The notes beneath the pieces were generated by a model, which was given only the letters and a program-made list of their open reading frames with translations, did not search any database and was not told where the DNA came from. 64,000 bases of DNA from Paulownia fortunei (lineage: Eukaryota; Streptophyta; Magnoliopsida; Lamiales; Paulowniaceae): positions 13,197,445-13,261,444 of the forward strand of contig CM033107.1 in the NCBI GenBank assembly GCA_019321725.1, written 5' to 3'. Position numbers and translations under genes: made by a program. Positions 1 to 12,096 of this stretch are shown in pieces (position 1 is the stretch's first letter; each line of letters starts with the position of its first letter).

Positions 1-1330
1 CTCCTTTTCTTCCTCACATTTTTTCCCTTCTTCTACCTTCACTGATGTCACCCATCACCCACCACCACCACCTACCTAGAAACCCAAAGCATCTAAACAG
101 CCCTAGCCACGAACCACACTATTGCCATATAGTCTCCAACCCCACCCCACCCCAGCCCCATGTATTTTCTCCCTTGACAATAATGCCCAACCTCCCATTG
201 TGCCACTTCCTCAACTCCCTCAGCCACACCACGACCACCCTAACCCTGTCTTGCCCTTTTCGCCTGCCCCTCTCCCCACCCCTCTCCCACTAAACATGAA
301 TCACTCATCCTTAACTACTCAGTCCCCCCTATCCAACCACCCTTCCCTGCTACCCTCATCTAATTCGGCGCTACCACCCATCCTTAAAAACCCCACCCCT
401 TACATAGATATTTACATTTATATTTAAAAAAACATATATGTTATTGATGGACCAATTGTAGAAATGCATAAAAATAATATCAAAGATGCCAGTAAGGTTG
501 TCCAAGCACACAAGCCTAAAAGGCCTTGATAGTCCATGCACCATACTACATTGAAACATTACTCTCATTAAAGAAACTATAAATACCCTTATTTTGATCA
601 TTTTGAGGTGCTAATATTTATTTGACATTTCTTTGCCCTAAAATTTTTTTCCCAGTCAACATGATTCCTCACCTCCACAACAAGAAGTGCCAACTGAAGT
701 GGTAGCATTATAGATAACCTAAGAGGACCCCTTAGTGCTGATAGAGGAAGCCACAACAAGAATGACAACAATGGAGAAAATCCACTGCACTGAAAATGTG
801 CTTTATACCAAAGCAACCTCTGAATTGTCCATCCTCATTGGCACATGAGTTAAGAGTATCCTTCCTTATAGCCTCAAGAGTCAAAAGCATCTATTCTCAT
901 AGTCTCGAAAGTCAAAGCATCCATCCTTATGGTCTTAGGACTTAGAAACATCCTTTCACATAGCTTAGAGAGTAAAAAAAGTCCTTTCTCATGACCTTGA
1001 GAATTTGGGGGTCATTCCTTATGACCTTGAGAGTCAAAAGTTTCTATCCTCATGGACTCAAAGCTCGAACCCCAATAACTTCATGAGTCAGGAGCATCCA
1101 TCTTTGCTGTCTGAGGAGTTAGTAGTATTTCTTCTTAGCCCTGAGGGTAAGGAGTGTCCTTTCTCATGACCTCGAGAGTGAGAAACGTCTTTTTTTTTAA
1201 CCTCAAGAGTCAGGAGTATCTATCCTTGAGGCCTCGAGATACAGGAGCATTCTTCTTAGTGGCCTAAGATATAGGAACGTCCTTCCTTGTGGTAGATCCT
1301 GATGACTTTTAATGGCATGAACAAAGCATC
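1..1330. repeat. Copy 1 of a roughly 2-kb tandem repeat (cut by window start)
   Basis: This stretch matches 1978-3340 almost base for base at an offset of about 1980-2000. In order it holds a pyrimidine-rich block with CCACC runs, a block starting with TATTTAAAAAAA, an AT-rich part with CTATAAATA, and a degenerate minisatellite. The CCACC runs give open frames rich in His, Pro, Leu and Ser, but these are not shared in frame between the two copies, so I read them as non-coding. The copy is truncated by the window edge. No retroelement protein or LTR signature is visible, so it may be a satellite-like tandem repeat or the untranslated end of an unrecognised element. Confidence 0.7.
820..1300. 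repeat. Degenerate 30-33 bp minisatellite, block 1
   Basis: About 15 imperfect head-to-tail units follow the pattern CCTCGAGAGTCAGGAGCATC then a short CATCCTCATGG-like tail. Unit length varies between 30 and 33 bases and is mostly not a multiple of three, so open frames through it change register each unit and are not credible genes. The same family recurs at 2822-3478, 20466-21165 and 23361-23999. Confidence 0.8.
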
Positions 1331-1977
1331 CCCCCTATGCCCTTGAGGATATAAGAGAGGAAGTAGGATAGTTGAGTCTTCTCAAAATTTGGTATCTTTT
1401 CCTCTTTTCTTCTGTCTTTGGTTTTTCCATTTTTCCTCCACTTTTAACTCAAGCTTTCTCTTAGTAATATCATGAGTATATTGATATTCACAATGCAATA
1501 AATTTAATGGAATTTAAACTTTCGTACATTTCTTTGCCCCTTGATATCCATTACTTTTATTTGTACAATCCAAAAAATAATATGACAATATTAAAGTTGT
1601 TGCCAATAATTTGTATTTTATTTTATTACAATAATAATTTTTACAAATTTATTTATGACAAAATTATACATGACAACATAATTACTATCAAAGAGTCATT
1701 GTGCTAATTTTATTTGAGTTATCGAATCAAGTATAATTTACACCGTATAAAACAAGTAAAAGGTAAAAAAACCTCACTGGAGAAAGAAAAAAAAACCATA
1801 AAAAACCCTCGTTGTACTTTTAAAAATGATAGCACATCGATTTTCTACTCTAATTAGCCGTGTTCTTGATAATTATAAGATCAAATACCCTCAAAATTTC
1901 TATGTATTTGCAGTCTGTAATTATACTTCTTTTATACATTTTTTTATGTCATTTTCTTCTTCCACGCTTTTTTTTAC
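1331..1977. other. AT-rich spacer of the 2-kb repeat unit
   Basis: No gene is seen. It starts with a GATATAAGAGAGGAAG sequence that could be a TATA-like element, followed by a T-rich stretch and then strongly AT-rich DNA with A-runs near 1770-1800. It separates the two copies of the 2-kb repeat. No counterpart is recognisable after the second minisatellite block, which is instead interrupted by copia-1. Confidence 0.5.
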
Positions 1978-3340
1978 TCACCTTTCTTCCTCACATTTTT
2001 TCCCTTCTTCTACCTTCACTGATGTCACCCACCACCCACCACCCACCACCCACCTACAAACCCAAAGCATCCAAATAGCCCCAGCCATGAACCACACCAT
2101 TGCCATGTAGTCTCCAACCCCACCACACCACACCCCAACTTCATGTATTTTCTCCCCTGACAATAATGCCCAATCTCCCACTGTGCTATTTTCTCTACTC
2201 CTTCAGCCACACCACCACCAGCCCAGCCCACTCTTGCCCTTTTCGCCTGTCCCTCTCACCTACCCTTCTCCCACCAAACATGAATCACTTAGCCTCAACT
2301 ACTCAGTCCCCTCCACCCAGTCAACCCTATCCAACCACCCTTCCCCGCTACCCTTATCTAATTCGGCGCTGCCGACCCATCCTCAAAACCCCCACCCCTT
2401 ACATAGATATTTACATTTATATTTAAAAAAAATATATATGTTATTGATGGACCGATTGTAGGAAACACGTAAAAATAATATCAAAGATGCCAGTAAGGTT
2501 GGTCCAAGCACACAAGCCAAAAAGGCCTTGGTAGTCCATGCACCATACTACATTAAAATATTACTCTTATCAAAGCAACTATAAATATCCTTATTTTGAT
2601 CATTTTGAGGTGCTAATATTTATTTGACATTTCTCTACCCGCAAAATTTTTCCCTAGTCAACATGATTCCTAGTCTCCACAACTAGAAATTCCAACCGAA
2701 ATGGCAGCATTATAGATAACCTAAGAGGACCTTTTATTATTGATAGGGAAAGCCACAACAAGAATGATGACAATGGAGAAAATCCACTGCACTGAAAATG
2801 TGCTTCATACCAAAGCAACCTTTGAAGCGTCTATCCTCGTTGCCACATGAGTCAAGAGTATCATTCCTTATGGCCTCAAAAGTCAAAAACATCCATTCTC
2901 GTAGTCTCAAAAGTCAAAGCATCCATCCTTATGGTCTTAGGACTTAGAAGCATCCTTTCTCATAGCCTAGAGAGTAAAAAAAGTCCTTTCTCATGGCCTT
3001 GAGAGTTTGGGGGTCTTTCTTTACGACCTTGAGAGTTAAGAGTTTCTATCCTCATGGCCTCAGAGCTCGAACCCCAATAACTTCATAAGTTAGGAGCATC
3101 CGTCTTGACTGTCTCAGGAGTTATGATCTTTTCTTCTTAGGCTCGAGGGTAAGGAGTGTCCTTCCTCACGACCTCGAGAGGGAGCAACGTCCTTCCTCTT
3201 AATCTCAAAAGTCAGGAATATCTATCCTTGAGGCCTCGAGATACAGGAGCGTTCTTCCTAGTGGCCTTGAGATATAGGAGCATCCTCCTCATGGTCTCGA
3301 GAGTTGAGAGCATTCTTCCCTATAACCTCAAGAGTTAGGA
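1978..3340. repeat. Copy 2 of the 2-kb tandem repeat
   Basis: Direct repeat of 1-1330 with scattered substitutions and small indels, for example CCACC-run length differences around 2035-2055. The order of sub-blocks is identical. The shared CTATAAATA at about 582 and 2579 is the only promoter-like string. The copy runs into minisatellite block 2. Confidence 0.75.
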
Positions 3341-3478
3341 GCGTTCATTCTCGTGGCCATGATAGTAATGAGCATCCAGCCTCTTGGCTTCATGAGCTTT
3401 GCCTCAGCAGCCACACGAGCATCAGTTTTCATAGCCTTAAGAGTCAACACTGTCCATCTTTACAACCTTAGGAACTCG
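2822..3478. repeat. Minisatellite, block 2 (interrupted by copia-1)
   Basis: Roughly 20 imperfect 30-33 bp units of the GAGAGTCAGGAGCATCC family. The block stops abruptly at the TG end of the copia-1 LTR, and the same repeat resumes directly beyond the other LTR at 20466. This shows that copia-1 inserted into a pre-existing array. Confidence 0.8.
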
Positions 3479-3672
3479 TGTTGGGTTCATGTAATCATGT
3501 GATTGCAAGCACAACGAAAAATTAAAATTTCTCAATAATTGAAATAAAATCATACTTCATATGTAAATATGCATATCTTAGATTTGATGCAATTTTTTGT
3601 TTGTATTTTTTATTGCTCGTTTAATATAATTAAACTATAAAAATTCGCGATTATACCTTTCAACCAATCTAG

Positions 3673-3858
3673 TTGATGATGGACAAGAAGGAATTAAGAT
3701 TCCTCAAGCTTCTCTCAAACAATTTTGATGGCCTCTCAAAACGTTCACCAAGGACTCCAAAGTGTAGTCTCTCTAATGGTATTCACACTTTCGAGCAGAT
3801 CCACAAGCTTCAAATCCTTGTTAGTGAATTTGAGCTTCTTATTTCTAAATCTATCTGA
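3673..3858. other. Spurious open frame in the LTR
   Basis: A 61-codon ATG frame lies on the plus strand within the LTR, antisense to the element. The equivalent region of the other LTR (about 18583-18770) does not keep the frame and the product resembles nothing I know. I record it so that it is not mistaken for a small host gene. Confidence 0.3.
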
Positions 3859-4042
3859 GAGTAAAAATTAATTCTTGAATCAACAAGTGATAGAAGAATT
3901 AACCTTTTAATAAAAAAGGGATGGAACCTTTTGATGGAGTAGTTTTCTTAAAATAAAAAAATAGAATAAAAAAAAAAGAAGGAGAAGAGGAGAGAGGCCT
4001 GAAAATTCTAGCTCTCTTACTTGTAGTTTTTAGCCCCTACAT

Positions 4043-4060
4043 TGTGTATTTATATATATA
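4043..4060 (-). promoter_or_regulatory. LTR TATA box of copia-1 (3' LTR)
   Basis: The minus strand reads TATATATAAATACACA, a strong plant-type TATA box. It has equivalents in the other LTR (18932-18950) and in copia-4 (about 60773-60790). It lies inside a near-palindrome, CATTGTGTAT, TTAT, ATATATAATG. It is probably the core promoter of the element; the start site is inferred about 30 bp further along the minus strand. Confidence 0.6.
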
Positions 4061-5674
4061 ATGCAGTCTTGACCTAATTCCATTAAGTTTTCAATTCTTA
4101 CTCTAATTACTCCCCTAATCTAACTAGGAAATCTTTTCCTTATATCTTATTTCTTTTACTTCAAGACAAATTCCTTCCATCTTTATTAGGACTCTTTAAT
4201 TCTAGTAATTAAAAAAAATAATTTAATGGGCCTCTAATCCCATGGGCTTTGACTCTTATTAATTTATTAAAGTCCAATTAATTGATCTCCATTAATTAAT
4301 TTAAAAACTCAATACAATTAATTGATCTAATCAATTAATTAGTTGGTTCCATCATAGGTCACGTAATCCTATTAGGCCTAATCAAAATAATTCTATTATT
4401 TTAATTGGTTAAATTAATTTAACTCCTTAAATTAATTTTAGGTCAAACTAATATAATTGATCTACATTAATTAATTAATTCACTCTTAAGAGCCCCTAAT
4501 CATCATATTATTTATTTGAACAAATTAATTTAACTGTTTAATTAATTTTAACTTAAGTTGATTAATTTTCATTAATCAACTTAATGCAATACTTTGGATT
4601 ACAAAAATAGATATTTAAGTGGATCATCTCAATTTGTGTGTGATCTATTTAGTTCACAATTAAACTAGCAGTAATCTTACAACCTTTGCAACTTATGAAT
4701 AAATTTAATATTCTTATTAATTAATCCACTTGGAATTAACCTTTTAATTCCATGAACCTCATACATCAAGGGAAGCACCTATCAATACATGTCGACTAAC
4801 TAGTTTAGGTGAATAGCAAGTGAACCTTTTATGTTACGAGTACCATAAAAATACGGTCCCTCCGTCAACTAATCTTCTGATTAAATCTAGGGCATGTATT
4901 ATTAGTTGAAATCCTATTTTAACTTAATAACTATGATTCCATTTCAAGTCACATTGATCATTTGATGAATCACTAGAAAACCCTACGTCTAGTATTCATC
5001 CTACCTTGGCCAAGGTCTTCAAGATCAATGACTATGAAAGCATAGGAGATTATCCTATTCTATCAAATAGGTGATAGATCCTTTATTGGCTACTCATTAA
5101 CTTCCATACACGAAGATCATACACCCAACGTAAGCCCTATATGATTGTCATGTAATAAAAAAATATATCAAAGTATATGATGTCGTGCGTAAGGCCATCA
5201 TGGTGTCTCAAATCAAAGAACTAATTAATGCACTATCATAATTAGGAAATTTTTATTTGACAAATAATGCTTTCCAATTAAGAATTTTCCAGTGGGCCGT
5301 TCAATATACTCGTTCCCTAACAAGTACACACACATATGCACTAGTGTCCTTACGCCAATATCTATGGAACGGGATATTCTTATTTTGAGTATGCATCATG
5401 TGTGCAAGTTTATCGAGCTTATCGATGTCCTATCTCAATGAATCCCCGACTCAAAAAATATTTAAGATAAAAGCTATAAAGGCATATTTTATGATTATCA
5501 TCATATACGTGACCATGCCCTTTAGCTAAAAATGATCTAAATACTTTATCTAATTCATAAAAGTAATTAAAGATAAAAAATATCTTTTATTTATTTAAAA
5601 CATTATGAATAAGACTATTTTTACAAGAGTATAAAATCTTGCTGCTAATTGGCTCCTCGGACACTATTCTAACA

Positions 5675-5691
5675 ATCTCCCACTTGCCCTA
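5675..5691 (-). other. Polypurine tract of copia-1
   Basis: The minus strand reads TAGGGCAAGTGGGAGAT directly before the 3' LTR. This is the classic plant copia plus-strand priming site next to TGTTAG. Confidence 0.85.
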
Positions 5692-5719
5692 GAGTCAATT
5701 GCCCATTTATCTAAGACCC

Positions 5720-8700
5720 ATCTTCTCAAGATGTCCTTCAAATACTCTTTGAGTTAAGGGCTTGCTAGTAGATCTGCTATATTTTTTGCCGAGGACACTT
5801 GCTCTACTCGAAAGTCTCCTCTACCAATGATCTCGTGGATCAGATGGTATTGCCTCATAATGTACTTGGATCTTTCATGAGATCTCGACTCATTTACTTG
5901 TGTAATAACCCCGTTGTTATCACAGTAGACCGAAACTGGATCAACAATGAAAAAGACTACACCCAACTCTTAGACAAAGTTCCTCATCCAAACACCTTCG
6001 TTCATTGCATCATATACTATAATGTATTCAGCTTCGATGGTGGAATCCACAGTCGTCTCTTGTTTGGAACTCTTCCAGCTGCCCAATCCACCATTTAGCA
6101 TGAATACGGATCTTAACATTAACTTTGAATTATCTACATCAGACTGAAAGCTAGAATCACTAAAGCCTTCTAGTTTTAGTTATCCATTTTCATAAACCAA
6201 GAAGATATCCTTCGTCTTTCGCAAGTACTTAAAGATCGTCTTTATAGTTTTTCAGTACTCCTCGGCCGAATTGGACTAATATTTGCTTGTGATAATTAAA
6301 ACATATGTGACATCAGGCCTCATACATAACATTGCATATATAATACTTCCAATTACAGATACATATCATATGCGAGTCATTCTTTTTCTTTCTTTTGGAG
6401 TCTTTAGGGACATTAATTTCGAAAGAGACACTACATCACTCATGGGTAAGAATCTTTTTTTGGATTTTTCCATGTTAAATCTCTTTAGCACTTTGTCTAT
6501 ATACATGGATTGAGATAGTCTGATCATCCTTTTGGATCTATCTCTATAGATCATAATTCCCAAAAAATAGGATGCTTCTTCCAAATCCTTCATGAAGAAC
6601 TGAGTAGATAACCAAGCCTTTGTTGATTGCAACATCCCTATGTCATTCCCAATGAGTAGTATGTCATCAACATAAAGGACAACAAAGGCCACTATGCTCC
6701 CACTGACTTTCTTATACATACAGGGTTCATTCGATTTCTTGAGGAAACTAAATGATATGATTGGCTTATCGAATTGAAGATTCCAACTTTGGGAAGTTTT
6801 TTTTGAGTCTGTAAATATACCTCTAGTTTGAAAACCTTTTGCTTGCTCCCATTGAATATGAAGCCCTCTGGCTGCCTCATATAGATCTATTTCTTAACAT
6901 TCCCATTGAGAAAGAAGGTCTTCACATCCATTTACCATATCTCGTAGTCGTAATACGATGATATGGCAAGTAATATTCGAATAGATTTTAGCATCACCAC
7001 TGGTAAAAAGGTTTTCTCATAGTCTATACCTTACTTTTGAGTATAGCCTTTCGCAACCAATCGTACCTTATACATCACTACCTCTCCATCTACTCCAAGC
7101 TTTCACTTGTAGACCCATTTGCAGCCGATGGGTACCATGCTCTGTGGTCAGTCCATCAAGGTACATACCTTGTTAGAGTACATTAAGTCAATCTCAGTTT
7201 GCATGGCTTCTTAACATCTCCATAAATTGATGTCCGACATCACTTCTCCATAATTTCTTGGGTTATTATCTAAAGAATGCTTCTCTTTATTGTTCTCCAA
7301 CATGAGACCATACATCTTAGGTGGTCTCAAGATCCTTTCAGACCTCTTAGAAGGCTGTGTGATAGGAATGTTAGTTTTGGATGGTTCTGTCTTTACTGTC
7401 TTTTGTGGGACACTATTTGGTTCTTGAATTTCTTCAAGCTCTACAACCTCTCATTTTCTATCCAATAGAAACTCTTTCTCTAGGAAGATGGCATTCCTCG
7501 AAACAAACACTTTTTGCCATTCATGGAAATAGTATCCAATTGAGACCTTTGGATACCCCACAAACTTTACATAAGATGGATCTAGCATCCAACTTATCTC
7601 CCACCAGATGTTTCATGTAAGCAGGATACCCCCGTACCATAAGGTACTTGTATGAAGGGGTTTTGCCACAACACATTTAATATGGTGTTTTGAGCATCAA
7701 CTAAATTAGCACTTTGTTTAATAGAAATGCCACCGTTTCCAGAGCATTGACAAAAAATGATAGAAGAATCCTAGTGACGCTCATCATGGATCGAACTATG
7801 TCCAACATGATTCGATTTCTATACTCTACAGCCCCAATTAGTTGGGAAGTTGATGGCGGAGTCCACTGCATGAGAATCCCATTCTCTTTTAAATAATCAA
7901 GAAACTCTAGAACTAAGTATTCACTTTCTCGATCAGATCGAAGAGTCTTAATACTTTGCCCATTTTATTTCTCCACTTCATGCCTAAATTCTTTGAACCT
8001 TTCAAAGGCTTCAGACTTATATCTTAAAAGATATGCATACCCATACCTAGAATAATCATCGATAAAAGTAATAAAATAGTAGTTGTTTTCTCGAGCACTA
8101 ACACTTGGTAGCCCGTATATATCCTTATGGATCAAATCCAAATGGTTTGCATCCCGCTCCACTTGTCTAACAAATGGTGACTTGGTCATCTTTCCCTTAA
8201 GGCAAGATTCACAAGTTGGCATTTCTTACAATTTCGTAAGGTCAACTAAGATAGCTAACTTGTCGATTCTTTTTATCCAACATGCCACAAGTATATGGAA
8301 CTATGATCATCTATTTTATGTTTGTTACTTTATTGAACATGCAAGATGGAATTATTAGGTTAGACAGTATATAAATCATTTGTCAAAGTCCCAACATGAA
8401 CTAAAGAATAATCAAAGTAAATAGAACAGTTTCCATCCTTTATTGAAAAATAATAACACTCTCTATCCAAAACGAGAATAAAGATAATGTTCTTTATTAA
8501 TTCAGGAACATAAAGACAAGAATTTAAAACTATCCTTTTTCCATCTCCTAACGAGAAGTAGATAGTTCTTATGGCTAATGTAGCAACTTTGCTTCATCTC
8601 CAAGCCTCAAGGCAAGCTTTCCTCTACTCAGCTCCTTGCTTCTTGTCATCACCTGCAAATCATTGCATAGATGAATTCCACAACTGGTATTAATACCCAA
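5720..8700 (-). pseudogene. pol: Copia-1 pol pseudogene (protease, integrase, RT, RNase H)
   Basis: Read on the minus strand. The protease to pre-integrase part is near 8640-8230, with YVPELIKNI. The GAG-pre-integrase Cys motif CESCLKGKMTKSPF is at about 8215-8170. The integrase core runs from 8160, with HKDIYG, FIDDYSRYGY and, after a frameshift near 7940, LRSDRE. RT lies at about 7100-6300 and keeps the catalytic YVDD at about 6660-6677 and FLGI.IYRD. RNase H is at 6100-5754 with STIEAEYI, VYCDNNG and AKNIADLLASP. Domain order is copia-type (integrase before RT). At least ten frameshifts or stops break the frame, so no polyprotein can be made. Spacing is close to normal, so decay here is mostly by small changes. 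Confidence 0.88.
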
Positions 8701-8753
8701 AAAGCATTATTAATTGAAAGGTTAACTTTAACAAAGAACATAACAGAACTCTT

Positions 8754-9094
8754 CTAGGGATTTACAAGATACTCTTTGCAGTTCCTCTTCCAATGCCCCG
8801 GCTTACCATAGTAGTGACACTTATCGTCTGGTTTGGAAACTTTCTTCACTCTACCTAAGGCCCTCATACCCTTGGACTTCATAGAAAAACTTTTCTTATT
8901 CCCTTTATTCGACCTTTTAGTCTTAGATTGGGATAAAGAGCCAAAGAGTAGGACAAGCTTCTCCTTTTTCATGGTGGACTCGCTAGTCTTCAACATGTTG
9001 ACCAACTCAAAAACGCTAGTCTCCAATTTGTGCATGTTGAAGTTGACCACAAAAGAGTCAAATGAGGGCAACAATGACTGCAACACGAGATCTA
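8754..9094 (-). pseudogene. gag: Copia-1 gag, C-terminal part with zinc knuckle
   Basis: The minus-strand product has LLPSFDSFVVNFNMHK, then a Lys-rich stretch and CHYYGKPGHWKRNC. This is the nucleocapsid CCHC knuckle with its second Cys replaced by Tyr. The part before 9094 is separated from the N-terminal half (16353-16822) by gypsy-C. The copia-4 gag shows the same TACTAC codon pair at this point, so the Tyr may be a feature of the subfamily rather than random decay. Confidence 0.85.
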
Positions 9095-10631
9095 TGGAGT
9101 TAGTTTTATACCAATAATTTGGATGCCTTTTGATTAACATTTGGTTTGTTTTTAAGTGTTTATGTTATGTTTTATGCATTTAGGTTGAAATCTTGTAGGT
9201 AATGACAAAAGGAGAAAAAATGGAAAGAAATAAATCTTTGTTGAAATTTTGAAGAATTCTCATTGTGGTGCTACTGATGGCAGTGTTCGTATTTCAATCA
9301 TAATCCTTTACTCCATATATCTACAACTTTATGTTTACCACAAAATCCAGTTCTTTCAATTTTAATGAGAAAAATCGGATCAAATAGTCAGCACTGGACT
9401 GAGACTTTTTGATATGACATATCTTGTTATTTTAAGCATAACTCTCTCCAAAGATTTCATATCAAGTTTATTCAAGTGTTTGTAGAAAGCTAATATATAG
9501 AGCTACAATTTATTACTGGACATGGAAAGCTAATTCAGATTAAAAAGAGCTCAAAAATGGCTTGGAAAAGCGCTTAGGTATCGAAAATAGCATGTTTGGA
9601 GCCTAAGCACCGATTGCAAATGAGGTAAACAAAACACATGGCACTTAGGCAGCGTTTTTTGGTGCTTAGGTGCCAAATGATGTGTTTTTACAAAAGTTTG
9701 ATTTTTTGGACTCGAATTTTTACCTCACTTTGGGATAACTATAAAAGCTAACTTTCAACAAGATTTTAGGCCATCTTGGGACTTAAGAAGAATTGGAGAA
9801 ACTAAAGGAGAGGAAGGAAGAAAGCTTGGGGATCAAGTTGGGAACTTCATATTTCAAGATTTTCAAATTTTCTTTCCCTATTTTTCTTATGATTTTCCTT
9901 TTCATGAATTCAAATTTGTCCATGTGTTTGATAGATATGATTATGGGCTAATTCTCTTTTCTAAAGTTTTGATGTAACCTAATTAGGATGATTTAAATTT
10001 CTCTTTCAATTTAATTGAATGTTTATTTGATTTAGTTGAAGTTTTCTACAGGGTTCTTAATACTTTCAATTACTTAGCCACTAATTAAATGATTTACTAA
10101 TCATATTGATCTGAGAGGTCATATATGTATCTAGTTCTATGTGTAGAAAATTATAAATTGCGTGTCAGATAGGAATATACTTACATAATTTGTGTAGTCT
10201 TAATTGAGATCCATTGAATCTAATAATTTATTGATTGTTTAATTCACATAGAAATTTAGTGGGTTAGCAATTGGTAAAATTCTCATTAGGCCTAAGGAGA
10301 GACTATTGAATAATTGAGGGATTCTCGACTATCAACTAGAAAAATAAATTAAGATTGATACGTTTGAGTATTCAAATATGATTAATTATGATGAAATCAT
10401 AAACCCTAGGTTTTTAAGTCAAAGAAGTTAATCTTAATTTGATTTTGCACATTAGTTTATTATTTTCTTAGTTTACGTTAATCAACACTTTAATTTGATT
10501 GTTCAAATAGAATTAGAGTTAACCAATTTCAATACTTAGTAATTCAATAATTATCGTGGAACGATATCATACTTATCCATATTATTACTTGTCTATGATA
10601 GCGTACACTTGTAATAAAAAAATCCACAACA
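9095..10631 (+). repeat. Gypsy-C 5' LTR
   Basis: A 1537-bp LTR starting TGGAGTTAGTTTTATACC and ending CCACAACA. It pairs with 14783-16352. Near 9545-9680 it has a GC-rich block built from GGCGCCTAGGCGCC-like strings (here decayed, such as GGAGCCTAAGCACC) that is longer in the 3' LTR. Confidence 0.85.
9740..9747 (+). promoter_or_regulatory. TATA box, gypsy-C 5' LTR
   Basis: TATAAAAG occurs here and at the same relative place in the 3' LTR (15488-15495). It is followed by a purine-rich transcribed-looking segment, as expected for a plant LTR core promoter. Confidence 0.55.
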
Positions 10632-10636
10632 AATTT

Positions 10637-10655
10637 TTAGCGCCGTTGTTGGGAA
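10637..10655 (+). other. Primer binding site of gypsy-C (tRNA-Asp type)
   Basis: TTAGCGCCGTTGTTGGGAA lies five bases after the 5' LTR. It matches the TGGCGCCGTTGCCGGGGA site used by many plant gypsy elements, which pairs with the 3' end of Asp tRNA, with a few substitutions. Confidence 0.75.
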
Positions 10656-10832
10656 CTATTTGTTTTTATTAATATTAATACCAAGTAACTCTAATTTTAA
10701 TTTGATTTTTTTCATTTTCTTTTACTTTCGTTCTTTGTTTTATTATTTCAAGCATTATTCTTAGGTGAAAGAGAAGGTCTAGGCAAATAAAGAGAAAAAT
10801 ATAGAGAACAACAAGGCACTACGTGATTTACT

Positions 10833-11660
10833 ATGCCTATGGTTATTAATACACTCTTGAAAATCAAGCGCCCTGTCATTCAAGTAAATAATTTTGAAAT
10901 CAAACTGGTTATTATTCAGATGGTTCAGGCAAATCAGTTCTATGGATTAGCCAATGAGGACCCCAATACATACATAGCTAGTTTTCTCAAAATTTATGAT
11001 ATGTTCAAATACGATGGTGTTATTGATGATGCCATTAGATTGAGATTATTTCTATTTTCACTTTGGGACAAGAATAAAATTTGGTTGAATTCTCTACTTG
11101 TCGGGACAATCACTACTCAGGTACACTTAGCTCAAATCTTTCTAACTAAGTTTTTCCCACCCGCTAAGACAACGAAGATGTGAAATGATATCACTACCTT
11201 TTCTCAATATGACTTGGAATCTTTGCATGAGGCTTGAGAAAGGTATAAGGATCTATTAAGAAACTTCCCATATAATGGTATACCGGATTTGTTACAAGTG
11301 CAAATATTCTACAATGGTTTGTGTGGCTCAACTAGAACTTCAGTTGATGTAGCAGTTGGTGGAGCTCTTATGGGTAAAACATATGAGGAAGCTTGTGAAC
11401 TACTTGAAACCATGGCTGCAAATGCTTATTAGTAGCCTTTGGAGAGAATTACACCAAAGAAAGCATTTGGAGTAGAAGTATATGCCCTCACTTCTCAAGT
11501 TGCTACATTGTCTCAGCAATTTAATTTCTTCACTGGTAGTGTGGTTTTCAAACCAATTGAGGTATGTAATTTTTGTAATAGTCCTCATCCTAGTAGTAAA
11601 TGTCAAGTTGGCAATCCATTTGCTCCATTACAATTCGAACATGTGTAATTCATTAGGAAT
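10833..11660 (+). pseudogene. gag: Gypsy-C gag pseudogene
   Basis: The first open part (10833-11183) has NQFYGLANEDPNTYIASFLKI, DDAIRLRLFLFSL, NSLLVGTITTQ and LTKFFPPAKT. These are hallmark blocks of the plant gypsy retrotransposon gag (Athila/Tat-like). After two stops the frame continues with RYKDLLRNFPYNGIP, FYNGL and GKTYEEACELLETMA. A final piece at 11440-11648 has the knuckle CNFCNSPHPSSKC. Several stops (for example near 11236 and 11430) make it non-functional. A run of CCTCAACCTCAACC-type repeats follows at about 11770-11815, which would encode the Pro/Gln-rich linker. Confidence 0.85.
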
Positions 11661-12096
11661 TTCAATAGACAGAATAATCTATTCTCCAACTCATACAATC
11701 AAGGATGACACAATCATCTAAATCTCTCATGGAGAAATGATTTCAATACAGAGAGGCCTTCATCAAATTCTCAACCTCAACCTCAACCTCCACCTCCACC
11801 ACAACCACAACCGCCATCAAACAAAGTCTCACTTGAAGAAGCACTTTCCTAATTGACTTTGAACACCAATCAATTTATGGTATAAATAAAGGCTACTTTG
11901 TGATAACAAAAGACTTCAATTCAAAATCAAGAAGTCTCTATTTAAAACTTGGAGGTTCGAATGGGTTAAATTGCCAATATGCTTAGTACAAGGCCTCAAG
12001 ATTCCTTGCCCAGCAATACTGAGACAAACATTAAGGAAAATGTGCATGCCATAACTCTTCACAATTGTAAGGAGTTTTCAAAACCTAAAAGAAAAA

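Larger units (their letters stand above)
3479..5674 (-). repeat. Copia-1 3' LTR
   Basis: A 2196-bp LTR that on the plus strand starts TGTTGGGTTCATG and ends CACTATTCTAACA. It pairs with 18386-20465 over its whole length with many substitutions and indels, so the insertion is old. Inside are a TATA box in a palindrome near 4050 and long AATTAATT-rich DNA. It lies directly beside the PPT, which marks it as the 3' copy. Confidence 0.9.

Noticed and set aside
45..427. Open frames rich in His, Pro and Ser as a possible secreted peptide gene
   Set aside because: They come from CCACC and CCCCA runs. The second repeat copy (2025-2461) has different frames and stops, and there is no signal peptide or conserved length.
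820..1300. Regular repeats as a CRISPR array
   Set aside because: There is no constant repeat with variable spacers. Units are degenerate throughout, there are no cas genes and the context is a plant genome.
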